Source of the DNA: Sarcocystis neurona
Lineage: Eukaryota > Apicomplexa > Conoidasida > Eucoccidiorida > Sarcocystidae
Length of the DNA: 64,000 bases
Reading direction: 5' to 3'
NCBI GenBank assembly: GCA_000727475.1
Contig: KL647305.1
Coordinates: forward strand, 1,719,714-1,783,713
Below the pieces are notes generated by a model. It worked only from the letters and a program-made list of their open reading frames with translations, had not been told where the DNA came from and did not search any database. Below are positions 19,501-29,290 of the stretch, piece after piece. Every line of letters starts with the position of its first letter. The stretch's first letter is position 1. Both the position numbers and the translations under genes were made by a program.

Positions 19501-21328
19501 AGGGTCTCTGGTTCACACCAGCAGCAGCAGCCGCAAGTTCTTGAGCCACAGCAACACATACCAGCCGGTAGCAGTAACAGCGACAGCAGCCACCGCACAC
19601 CAGCAGAAACAGGGGTCTCAGCAGCGTCACTACTTCAGCAACAGCAGCAGCAGCATCAGCAGACAAAGCAGCAGCAACACACCAGCCGTCGCAGCGACAC
19701 CGTCAGCAGCAACAAGAGCAGCGGCAACAGCAGCAGCACCAACCGCAGCAGCACCAACCGCAGCAGCAGTGGCAGCCGCAGGAATGGCAGCCGCAGCAAC
19801 GGCAGCGGTGGCAGCAGCAGCGCCAGCGGTGGCAGCAGCACCACCAAGCGCAGCGCAGCAACACTCGCAGTTCTCTCGAACCCGTCGAAGTTTTTGTGAA
19901 CCCCGTGCAGGGAAGGACTGCTGCGTCGAGACAGAAACTGCCCGTCTTACTACAACTACACGCCGTCTATGTATACTTAAAACTATTTATATTTGAAAGT
20001 ATCTACCTGGAGATCAAACCACGTTCACGTATAAGTACGCAAACAAAAGCTTACGTCTCTGTGTATCTGCAGGACATAAGTGTGTTCGCCTGAATGTGCG
20101 TGTATCTACACACATGTCACACACATACACATATACATATATATACACATATATATATATATACTTTTTTTTCTTTCCCCCTCTCTCTATACAGCGACGT
20201 ACAGGTAAATGGACATATAGATAGAGAAAAGTTGGACAGAGACACATGAAGGAGCACATTCAGTCGCGCAGGCGTGGAGACATGCAGCAACGCTCGGTCC
20301 GAGACGTGGTGGTTTGGCGTCCTGGACGTCGTGTTGGAGTGTACGGACACCCCGTGACCCCCCCGTTTCCCTCCCATCTTCACGCACAAGCCGCATCTTT
20401 TTTCTGGCGTGTGCGTGCAGACGGACCAGCAGCGCCTGCATCTCGTTCGAGAAGGAATTTCCACCGAAGTCTGCCCAACGTCTAACATGTGTACTCTTCA
20501 TATACAGTACGCACTTTTCTCTTCCGCACAGGCATGTACATGTGTAGCGATCTACAATAATATCAGTGTGTTTGACCTACGCGTCTGCTTTTTAATGCGT
20601 ACATACACAGCCGCATGCATATATATATATATGCGTATATACGTGTGTAGGTCTCTGGAGAGTCAGGTGCGCCTGGGAATGTCCGTCCACATGGACACAC
20701 ACTCTCGTGTATACATATCTGCATATATGTATATAGATTGCGTGTGTAGATGTAGATGTGTATATGATATATATGTATATCCCTATATATACATGTAGAC
20801 TGATATATTTCTGTGTATCTATATTTATTTAACTGTATATGTATCTACATCTATACATATATATATGTATATTCGAATGTATGTTGAAAGCTGTAGGGAC
20901 GTATGCGATGTATATATATGTATATACGTACGTGTGCCCGAGGAGTCTACATGTGTTTGTTAACGTTTGCAGAAATCCTTGCCTACACACACGCACATGT
21001 ATACATATGTATAAGTCTTCATTTTACAAATACATGTAGTGAATTGTTGTCGGGAAGATCTGTATTCCCCTGTAGATATACCTCTGTGAATATACGTGTA
21101 TACATGGAGATACCAACGTCGGTATACTTGTGTAGTCATTTTAATATAGAGCTACGTATTCGCACGTCATGAAGTCCGTTGTGTTAAGACACGGCAGACG
21201 GGTAGATACGAGACAGATGCAGCAGAAAAGTGCGCTTCCGTTAACTTCTGGTTTCCCGCTATATATACTCACACACCGCTCCCTGCACCAACACATATAT
21301 GTGTGTGTGGCAATCTATCTATCTATCA

Positions 21329-21364
<36 letters not shown>

Positions 21365-24300
21365 GGTTACATGTATACATAACTACGTATGACTTCTCAT
21401 TGAATTCTGCCCGTGTCTCTTTCGGCGTCGATGTCTCTCTCGCCCCGTCTCTCTTTTTTTTGCACACGTCCATACAGACATGCACCAGAATGTCGTGGAT
21501 GTCTTCTACCAGTAAATCCGTCTACATACGCATATATATAAATATATACGTGTCATAGTACACTTTATGAATATATACAAATATATATATACACATGTGT
21601 GTGCATAGAGATGTATATATATATTTATATATGCCGTCTCTTTGTATACAGATACACACATACGTGTACACACGTGTACATGTGTGTGCGTCAGTATGTC
21701 GTGGATATCTTCGTCTCTGTCTATCTCTACATACCTATACATATGTAAATGTGAACGAGTGTGTATTCCTTTACGTGTGCAAATCTATCTGTAACGATGG
21801 AAACATTCGCATATGCCGTTTCTATATACATACGCATATCCGTACATATATATATACATATATGTATGGATATGTGTATATATGTAACTACAACTATACA
21901 TGAAAGGTGGTCGTACACTTGTGTTATTCACCAGTGCCAGCGTGTTCAGATCGAGAGACTCTCTGTTCGTTTACTTTTCTACATACATATATGGATATAT
22001 ATATATATATCTCTATGCACACATATATATATATATATATATATATTTGTGTGAAGGCGTGTATGTAATATACGCAACACGCGTGTGTGAAGATGCGTGG
22101 ACGAACGTATGAACATCTATACGTACGTGTTCATTAGTCAATATACGTAAGCGTCATATATTTAAGCGGGTATGCAGCCAAACGACTCTACATAAATATA
22201 TATTAGTGTCTGAGCATGTGTTCGTCTCTATCTCTTTCTTTCTATTTATCTCCCATATATATGTGTGGAGGACAGTTCTGCGGACTATCGCTTCTAGAAG
22301 GGCGCCGTTCCTGCGCCTGTGTGAAGGCAGATCTCTCATCTGTACACCTGCACATACTTTCCTCACCCTACATTTTCCGGACACAACTATATATATATAT
22401 CTGCAAGAGGGCATGTTTACTCTTCTCTACTATATATTCACAAGTGTACAAGTCGATAGACGGAGAAAGCCTCTACATACATGTATATATGTAAGGCGTG
22501 GTGGAAGTACCTGCGTGTGTGTCTGTCTGTATGTATGCCCATGCGTGTGTGTGTGTGTATGTGTGCGCCATACACTTCGGCACGCCTCCCTCAAGCGAAG
22601 CGGCGCCAAATTCAGTGAGAAGATAATGCAGCAGCTGTCCTGCTGTTCCCCACAATTTTCGTGTATATATGTGCGTATGATCGAGCTGCCTCTCCGTCTG
22701 TGTAGTAATATGCCTGCACACGTACGTGTAGATCCACCTTGAGCCGTCGTGGGGGAGACGGCGTCTCCCCCTCTCTACGTAGACGTGGATGTATCACTGC
22801 AGCGTCACTACAATACATATATGTGTGTGTACCTTCAAAACAGCAAAGTGTCATTCTGTGTGACTCAGAACATGCAAAGAAGTACACACATATGTATACA
22901 TTTATGTGTATGTGTATATATGCACATATATATGTATGCGTGTATATATGGGTATATTTATGTGTGTGTGTGAAGAATACGACTACACGTAGATAGAGGG
23001 AGAGAAAGAAAGAGCAAAACCCTTGTAATCATGTATACGAATGGTAGGGGCATTGATCTTCCGATCTATATTTCATTCCACCCACACATATACATATACA
23101 TATATCTATGTACAGGCAGATGGTGGAACATAGTGATACGTCTACGCATGTATATAGGTCGTTTCAAGGCCATTTCACCGACACAGTCGTATGCGGTTGA
23201 TGAGAACATTATCATATCTCTCAGCAGTATACATCACAAATTTGACAGACGCATATGTAGAGGATACGTACGAGTGACCGGAAGAATATCGCTGGTTCTT
23301 GTGTGTCTACGTCGCAGATACATCTTCGTGACATGCCTTTGGCTCTGGCTGACGCTCTCTGTCCACCTCCCGCTACGTCAAGGAGATATACAAATACATC
23401 AAATATATATATGCGCTACCTCGAGAACCACGAGGAAGAGCATGGTAGCACGGCCACCACCTCCGTAGAGCTAGGGAGACAACACTCTTGCTGCTGTCTG
23501 TTGAGAAAACTCACCAGACCTCGACCGCAGCCGTACTTTCCTCCTAAACCTGTGTGTCCGTGGGTGTGTGTATGTCTCCCTCTCTCTCTATATACATATA
23601 ACGTATACGTATATATATACACATATTTATCACAGCATGTCTGCGGAAGTGGTGAGTGTGTTGGTTCGTGCGTGTGTCTGCAGAGACTTGAGAGACCACC
23701 ACCTGAATTTCTTTTTCGGCCAGCAGGGGCGCAGCGCAAGTGTGTGTGTCTGTACGGATGACTCAGGTAAGAAGACTCTTTGCCTTTCTTCTGCGTTGCC
23801 TTCTATCGAAGTGGGCTGCTGCCTTTCTTCTTCCTCGCAGCGTCTCTTGCAGAAGTGCAGGCGCGACGTGTGCCACTTGCAGGTACTGGCGGGGGCTAGT
23901 AGTGCTGGAGACCCTGCTAAAGACGTCGACTGCTTCAAGATAGGCAGTCACTGCTGGCTCTTCTCTCGGAATCCTTCCTTTTACGAATTTGTTAGTTCGA
24001 TCTCCGTTTCACTTGCTTCTCCCTACATCTCATCCTTTCTCGCTGTCTAAAGCTAGAAGCCTGTTTTTCTTGTGAAGTCTCTATCTCTCCCCCTTCTCCT
24101 CTCATTGGTACCTCTATGTAGACGCTGTTTAGCTCTTTTAATTCACTTAAATTGGCGATGAAAGGCCGTGTGATACTGTCTGCTGATAACCCCGTCTTTC
24201 TGTGTCTCCCGAGTGCCTGAGTGCCGCGTCCGTGCTGCGTCTCCCTCGAGAGACGACTCCACGCGCATGACTGGCGCTTCTTGCGTGTTTCCGGGACGCA

Positions 24301-25911
24301 AAGGCAGCAGAGGATTTCACTTGCATGCGTTCTGCTTCTTACCCACCCGTCCTGCAGCGACGACCTAGTCTTCCTCAAGGCGCTGCTGCAGAAAACTTTG
24401 GCCGCTTCTTTCTACGCGACGCACCTGTAGAACACCCTATCCCCTAGTGCAGACTGATAGAGACCTCCACACATATATATATATGTATGCCCACGAATAT
24501 ATTCGCGCATCTGTACACACGTACCCACGTATGTGCACGTATGTGCCGACTAGAGTGTATACATATATATTTTTGTGACGAACAAAATACGTATATATAT
24601 AAGTGAGATCCAGCAACGTACACTACATATGTATGTATATACACACAAGTATATATTAAACATTTATATATATATATGCACACAAACCTCTCTCGTTCTC
24701 TCTCATGATCAAGATGTGTGGCTCTTGAAGGTTCGTGAAGTATTTATCAGAAAGGCTGCACAGGAGATTGAGGCCTGGAGTTATATGCACGCAGTTATAC
24801 GGATCAGCTGCAGTAAATACTTGACACGTTTACGCCTCTATGACAGCAAACGGTAAACTCGTTTGTGGAGTTTTCTGCTGGCGGAGATGAGTGAACACTC
24901 CGTCACACAATGTCCGGAGCTGCTACTACGGGCATTTCGCTGCATACGTGAACGAGGATACGTCGCGGGTTGCATCTTTCTTCTCTCAATTATCATATGT
25001 GTGTCTTATTCTCCCTGCCCTCTGCCTCCCCGGCGTTCTCCACCAATCTTAGGATGAAGTTGAACTATTGTTTTACTAAGTACTGTGTCGCACACAGAAT
25101 ACACTAGTGAATCAGATTTGTTCTCGAACCTCCACCGGACTGCAAGCTGTAGCCGCTGGTGTTAGGCGCTCGTGTTTGCATGCCGTGTGTATCAAAGTAC
25201 GCCTTTATGTGTATCTCTCTCTCTCTATCTCTCATGTATATATATATATATATATGTATATACGTGTTCATCTGCGTCTCCATATAGACGAGTCTGAAAT
25301 ATAGCTGTGAGGCGGTTTCTGTTTCGATCACCGCGAGGAGAAGGCCTGTCAAAAGTGCCAGTGAGAAAGCTCTTCAAAGGAAAAGAAATTATCGAGTGAA
25401 ACTCTGAGCGTCTGGTCTTTCTTTTGGACAGAACGCTCACCAGAGGGAGATTTAGTGTGTTGTGGCAGTTGCGAATGAATTCAAAACGTCAGCTCCTGCA
25501 AGTCACGTTATGTCAATGCCTGCGTCTGTATCTCGTACCTCATGCGGACCCCTTACGTGAATCACCTTTTGCACGCCAGCTGGCGGCAATAGCGTTCTCA
25601 GATTTAAGCCCATCGGCTTCATCCGCTAGTGGCTGGAGACGAATCTACGCCCCTAGGCAATACACGTGAAGCGGGGGTCTACACATGTGTGTGATGATGC
25701 GTTCTCTATTACGACATGTGTGTCGTGTCTCGTAGGTTTGTTCGAAACGACTTTATCCCAAGAGCTGGCGCTTGTAGCAGAGGCCTACAAGTTGACCGTT
25801 GATGAAGTCTTGCAGCTGCAGCGGGCGGCACTTGCTGCTGCCTTTTGCACGGACGAGGAAAAGCAGCAGCTGCTGCAGCAGTATTTCTCTGGACCTTCAA
25901 GCGCCTCATGA
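9952..25911 (+). CDS. Adenosine/AMP deaminase family protein (ADAL / N6-methyl-AMP deaminase type)
   Basis: Probable metal-dependent purine deaminase. Eight exons (9952..10563, 13965..14063, 16952..17059, 17530..17664, 19089..19160, 20421..20488, 23684..23766, 25736..25911) total 1353 nt, closing in frame to 450 residues plus stop. Family zinc and catalytic residues are all present: H19-x-H21 in KVELHAHFFGS, H314 and E317 in HTAEI, H338 in RIGHG, and D390-D391 in CTDDSG. The spacings H314-E317 (3) and E317-H338 (21) equal those of mammalian adenosine deaminase. GIDIAGDP, CPTSN and DHHL favour the ADAL/MAPDA branch over classical ADA. Exon 1 carries an insertion of about 100 residues of Ala/Gln/Arg repeats (residues ~38-140) absent from the family. 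Introns of 470-3401 bp are repeat-filled. Substrate (N6-methyl-AMP versus adenosine or AMP) is inferred, not shown. Confidence 0.95.
11810..12395. repeat. TATC/TGTA-type microsatellite in deaminase intron 1
   Basis: Long degenerate array of TATATCTATATCTGTATATC units. All three plus-strand frames read as Tyr/Ile/Ser/Leu strings. It is a pure repeat with no coding signal. Confidence 0.85.
12697..12950 (+). repeat. Tandem duplication of ~132 bp in deaminase intron 1
   Basis: Two copies start at 12697 and 12829. Each opens AAGGTATATATACTACATAT, continues with GATACATCGTATA and a TATACATA block, and closes with TTTCCGTGTCTcTCTCTGTG followed by CTCTCTGCTGtCCCTGTATC. Confidence 0.85.
13965..14063 (+). 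CDS. Deaminase exon 2
   Basis: 99 bp, phase 0 at both ends; acceptor gctgcag|ACACTG, donor TTGACA|gtaagc. It encodes 33 residues including NIDANRYLSLLVEELEEAKK, equivalent to the family helix after the ELR strand. Confidence 0.9.
14130..14490 (+). repeat. Polypyrimidine CGTCTC/TCTGTC minisatellite in deaminase intron 2
   Basis: Almost pure pyrimidine plus G on the plus strand, built from hexamer variants of CCGTCT and CTGTCT. The gene's sense strand is the pyrimidine strand. Both strands stay open over 140 codons here simply because the repeat lacks stops. Confidence 0.85.
16952..17059 (+). CDS. Deaminase exon 3
   Basis: 108 bp, phase 0; acceptor gcccag|GTCAAA, donor TGGGTG|gtaagg. It encodes VKLIISINRA and an Ala/Glu-rich helix. 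The strand plus Arg matches the family segment (RYLIAVDR-like) before GLDLSGDP. Confidence 0.92.
17342..17465 (+). repeat. CAG tract in deaminase intron 3
   Basis: About 120 bp of CAG/CAA/CAC triplets between two firmly placed exons (ends 17059 and 17530). It shows that CAG tracts in this genome also occur in introns. Confidence 0.8.
17530..17664 (+). CDS. Deaminase exon 4 (catalytic His/Glu)
   Basis: 135 bp, phase 0; acceptor cgtcag|GTGGGT, donor GAAATT|gtaagt. It encodes VGIDIAGDPRNG near the start and VHTAEI at the end. The His and Glu of HTAE are the metal ligand and the catalytic general acid of the family. Confidence 0.95.
19089..19160 (+). CDS. Deaminase exon 5
   Basis: 72 bp, phase 0; acceptor gtgcag|GAAGGC, donor TTCCTC|gtaaac. 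It encodes EGAEKETEAILAARPHRIGH and then GCFL. The acceptor was chosen because it restores exactly the family spacing between HTAE and RIGHG; an upstream in-frame extension to about 19017 is open but would add residues the family lacks. Confidence 0.92.
19395..19865 (+). repeat. Long CAG tract in deaminase intron 5
   Basis: About 470 bp dominated by CAGCAG, CAACAG and GCAGCG triplets. The plus strand is open for 202 codons (19388..19996; Ser/Ala/Gln/Thr). Exons 5 and 6 are both phase 0 and match the family without this segment, so I place it in an intron. An alternatively spliced insert cannot be excluded. Confidence 0.7.
20421..20488 (+). CDS. Deaminase exon 6
   Basis: 68 bp; acceptor gtgcag|ACGGAC, donor AACAT|gtgtac. 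It encodes TDQQRLHLVREGISTEVCPT and SN. The CPTSN motif is the family C-x-TSN loop. It leaves phase 2, which matches exon 7. Confidence 0.88.
20489..23683 (+). other. Deaminase intron 6, microsatellite-rich
   Basis: 3195 bp of TA, CA and TATATGTA repeats with short unique segments (for example 22500-22800 and 23150-23560). I saw no conserved exon in it. A very short exon encoding a few residues between CPTSN and DHHL could be hidden here. Confidence 0.6.
23684..23766 (+). CDS. Deaminase exon 7 (metal-binding Asp)
   Basis: 83 bp; acceptor tctgcag|AGACTT, donor TCAG|gtaaga. It encodes DLRDHHLNFFFGQQ and SVCVCTDDSG, containing the HH pair of the substrate loop and the Asp-Asp of the active site. 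Confidence 0.93.
23767..25735 (+). other. Deaminase intron 7, mostly unique sequence
   Basis: 1969 bp with fewer microsatellites than the other introns (TA blocks at 24473-24680 and 25235-25262). Several 60-80 codon open frames occur, none recognisable and none needed by the phase-consistent gene model. Confidence 0.6.
25736..25911 (+). CDS. Deaminase exon 8 (C-terminus)
   Basis: 176 bp ending in TGA; acceptor cgtag|GTTTGT. It encodes GLFETTLSQELALVAEAYKL, then a helix rich in Gln/Leu/Ala ending SGPSSAS. GLFETTLSQE aligns with the family GVFxTxLSxEY element after the DD motif. Confidence 0.94.
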
Positions 25912-26925
25912 ATTCGACCCATAAGTAGTTACGTACATGCTTGAGAATGAAACGAGCTGGTCAACTGATACCTGACTGGGTATCAGATACACAATAAATT
26001 CTACAAGGCACCGACATAATTTGTATATATATGTAGAGAGAGAGAAATAGAGAGAGAAGAGAGACATGCACACACACACACACACACAGACACACACAGA
26101 GAAAACGACGCCGGTGTCCTTACATGTATAAATGCGTGGCTTTCGTTGTATGCGTGTGCAGCGCAGATATGAGGAGGATGAGTGGGAACACTAGACGTTG
26201 TAAGAAATACGTGATTGCTACGCGTCCGCGTCTTCTGTCTGTCTCTCGCCTGCCTATCTGTATCTGTTGCTGCGCATATATGTGTGTGGCCGACTCTTCA
26301 CGTTTTTACCAGGCAGAGCCTCTGTAGAAGCTGAAGCTGTCCGTGCCGCCGCTAGTCGTGTCAACACGGGTGTGTGGACCGCTAGGCGTGAATTCGAGGT
26401 CGTCGACAAACACGCGTGCACGAGTAGAGCGGTACTGTGTACACGCATACGTGACTACAGATACAGGCAGCCTTCAAAACAGTAGCCTACACAAAGGGAA
26501 ATCAATGTCTGCGTATAGGACCAAGCCACCTGTGTGCCTGCCAAGAGTGACTATCGCTTGCCACGTACACGTAGGCGGTGACGACGTGTTCACGACCGCA
26601 GTGCAACAGCTTGGGGGCAGATCGACTCCTGAAGCGACTCTGTGAGAAAACTTTGCAGATGTGCGTGTCTATCTATGGGCGCCTGGATAAACAAGTATAT
26701 GCATCCCGAGTGTAATGTTCCGGCCAGTCTGTAACTGCCCGAGGGGCAGGGTGAGTCACACCTACACACATGTATTTGCTTATGCACACATCAAGCGCAT
26801 ATGTGTCTCGTGGAAGTCCGGTGTCCCTACACATGTATACATGTATGTCAACCACGTCTTCGTAAGTAGCAATGACTACATGTTTCCATAGGTTACACCG
26901 ATGAAGAGTACGCGTTGGACTAAGT

Positions 26926-26965
<40 letters not shown>

Positions 26966-28782
26966 TCCGACGTAGATGGAGTCTATACGTCTACGCAGAA
27001 TGAATGTGTGATCGGCTAAATGACGCCAATACCACTTCCTTGGCTGCGGTGCTGGATGGCTACACGCAAAATTGGGATGAGGTCCCGAATTTTTTCAGCT
27101 AGCTTCCCCATTGACGCTGAAAGTCTTTCTCCTCGAAGGTCTCTTCATGCCCAGGTGGTGGCCCGCCACCGAGGCCTAACAACTGCAGCAGCTGCTTCGG
27201 CGAGTAGCTGTGCGTCTTTCGATTCATTGAAGTTGACAACTACACTGCTACGCAGCGACTGATAGCCATGAACGACTCCCGAGCAGATGATACAACGGGC
27301 CGCGTTAACTGCACGTGGGTGCGAGGAAGAGGCACACCATCGTTACGCTGTCCTACCGGTGCGAATATCCATTTTCCGGGTACACATACGTTTGTGTATG
27401 TGGGCAAAGATCTTGCGACATATTACACTTCGTATTAGGAACTTTTTTGAGGTAGGCGGAATCCACTCTTGTACTGCAGCACGCGTCTGCGTACCTGTAT
27501 GTCTATCCTAATGCAGAGACTCACGATCCTACAGCTCTGCACACAGCTCCTCCGCACGGGTGCCACCACATGCAGCGCAAGACCTCCTAGAAAAGTGGAT
27601 ACTACATATGTCTAGAAAAGCGTCTACATACTCGTATATATACGTGTGTAACCTGCATGTGTAACCTGCGTGCTGAGGCGGCCGCAGACGCCGCTGCGTC
27701 TGTACAGGTCAGTGGAGTGCGTCTTCAGCCAAGCCCCCGACGTCTACTTGCGCCTTCACGTATATCTACCCGTAAAAGCATGTACCTGCTTCGCTCTAGT
27801 CACGCAAGTCCGCAGAGGAATCCCCTCATGCGCGTGTGTACGTATTTTCCTGGTGTGTAAAATTCGCGCATGTGCGGGAAGACTACTGTGGAAACGCAGC
27901 TGTTACGCGTGTTCCTTCGACGACCGCAGCTTCGGCGCTTTCACTTCCCAGAGCCCGACGGCTCTCCCACAAGCTCGCGATGCCGCGGCGTATTTGCTCT
28001 TCACGTGCAAACGAGATGATGTACAGATGGTCTCTTGTGTTTTCGGGACGTTAATGCGTCAACTCTGCCCCGGGGCCATGCCGCAGCTCGCGTCTCTTCA
28101 TACCTGCCGTTCAATGAAAGGCACTGCAGTTGCTGCATTCTGCTACACTACACCAAGTCGCCTTCCAAGCTCTCTACACATACAGGCACACGTAGGCTGA
28201 CATATATATATATATATATGCGAGTATATACCTGTCTGTACTAATGGATGCGTATATCTACAGGGTGTAACTGAGAAGGGGATGAAGAGACACATACATT
28301 TATATGTCCGTGTACGTAATTGTATCTCTATATACGAGTGGGCGCGTGTATAAATAGAATAAATGAGGAAGAAAAAGACATATACAAATCCACACTCACC
28401 TACCTATCTATATACATGTATACATATGTGGATGCGTACGTGAATGTGGGTACCTGGGGAGATGAGCAGACACATTTACATGTAGAGAAAAGCCGACGTA
28501 GTATCTGCACGGCTCGGTATTCCGGGTGGAGCAAAAATCAAGATACCCACTTCTTTTCTCACGAAGTCCCACTGCCTTCCCAACGTGGCCACGTGCGCCT
28601 ACGTCACGAGTTGTACGTCAGGCGTCATACCGCGACATATACTTCCATAATCGTACACGTACGTGTATCTTATTTATATACGCGCGTACACACGTCTACA
28701 CAAGTATATATATACACATATATACATAAGCAGATGTGTTTGCATATATGTAAATATCCCGCATATGTGTTTATGGATGTGC

Positions 28783-28824
<42 letters not shown>

Positions 28825-28835
28825 GAGTAGTTAGT
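25912..28835. other. Intergenic sequence after the deaminase
   Basis: Holds a (CA)n run near 26070-26095, a (TA)n run at 26930-26961, unique sequence at 26120-26900 and 27000-28200, and TA repeats before the assembly gap. No conserved protein was recognised on either strand. Confidence 0.5.
27670..28200 (+). CDS. Unrecognised 176-codon open frame
   Basis: The longest uninterrupted plus-strand frame of the unique segment after the deaminase, Cys- and Arg-containing, with no family resemblance I can name. It overlaps other open frames of 65-72 codons on the same strand, and part of the minus strand (about 28060-27880) also reads as a plausible charged peptide. No start context or splice evidence supports it. 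It may be noncoding. Confidence 0.18.
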   Translation: MLRRPQTPLRLYRSVECVFSQAPDVYLRLHVYLPVKACTCFALVTQVRRGIPSCACVRIFLVCKIRACAGRLLWKRSCYACSFDDRSFGAFTSQSPTALPQARDAAAYLLFTCKRDDVQMVSCVFGTLMRQLCPGAMPQLASLHTCRSMKGTAVAAFCYTTPSRLPSSLHIQAHVG

Positions 28836-29253
28836 NNNNNNNNNNNNNNNNNNNNNNNNNNNNNNNNNNNNNNNNNNNNNNNNNNNNNNNNNNNNNNNNN
28901 NNNNNNNNNNNNNNNNNNNNNNNNNNNNNNNNNNNNNNNNNNNNNNNNNNNNNNNNNNNNNNNNNNNNNNNNNNNNNNNNNNNNNNNNNNNNNNNNNNNN
29001 NNNNNNNNNNNNNNNNNNNNNNNNNNNNNNNNNNNNNNNNNNNNNNNNNNNNNNNNNNNNNNNNNNNNNNNNNNNNNNNNNNNNNNNNNNNNNNNNNNNN
29101 NNNNNNNNNNNNNNNNNNNNNNNNNNNNNNNNNNNNNNNNNNNNNNNNNNNNNNNNNNNNNNNNNNNNNNNNNNNNNNNNNNNNNNNNNNNNNNNNNNNN
29201 NNNNNNNNNNNNNNNNNNNNNNNNNNNNNNNNNNNNNNNNNNNNNNNNNNNNN
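28836..29253. other. Assembly gap (418 N)
   Basis: Run of undetermined bases flanked on the left by (TA)n at about 28781-28820 and directly on the right by (TA)n at 29254-29288. The gap most likely marks an unresolved TA-repeat; its true length is unknown. Confidence 0.99.

Positions 29254-29288
<35 letters not shown>

Positions 29289-29290
<2 letters not shown>

Noticed and set aside
23800..24050. Extra deaminase exon (RLLQKCRRDVCHLQVLAGA...)
   Set aside because: Exons 7 and 8 join across the DDSG-LFETTLSQE motif without room for an insert.
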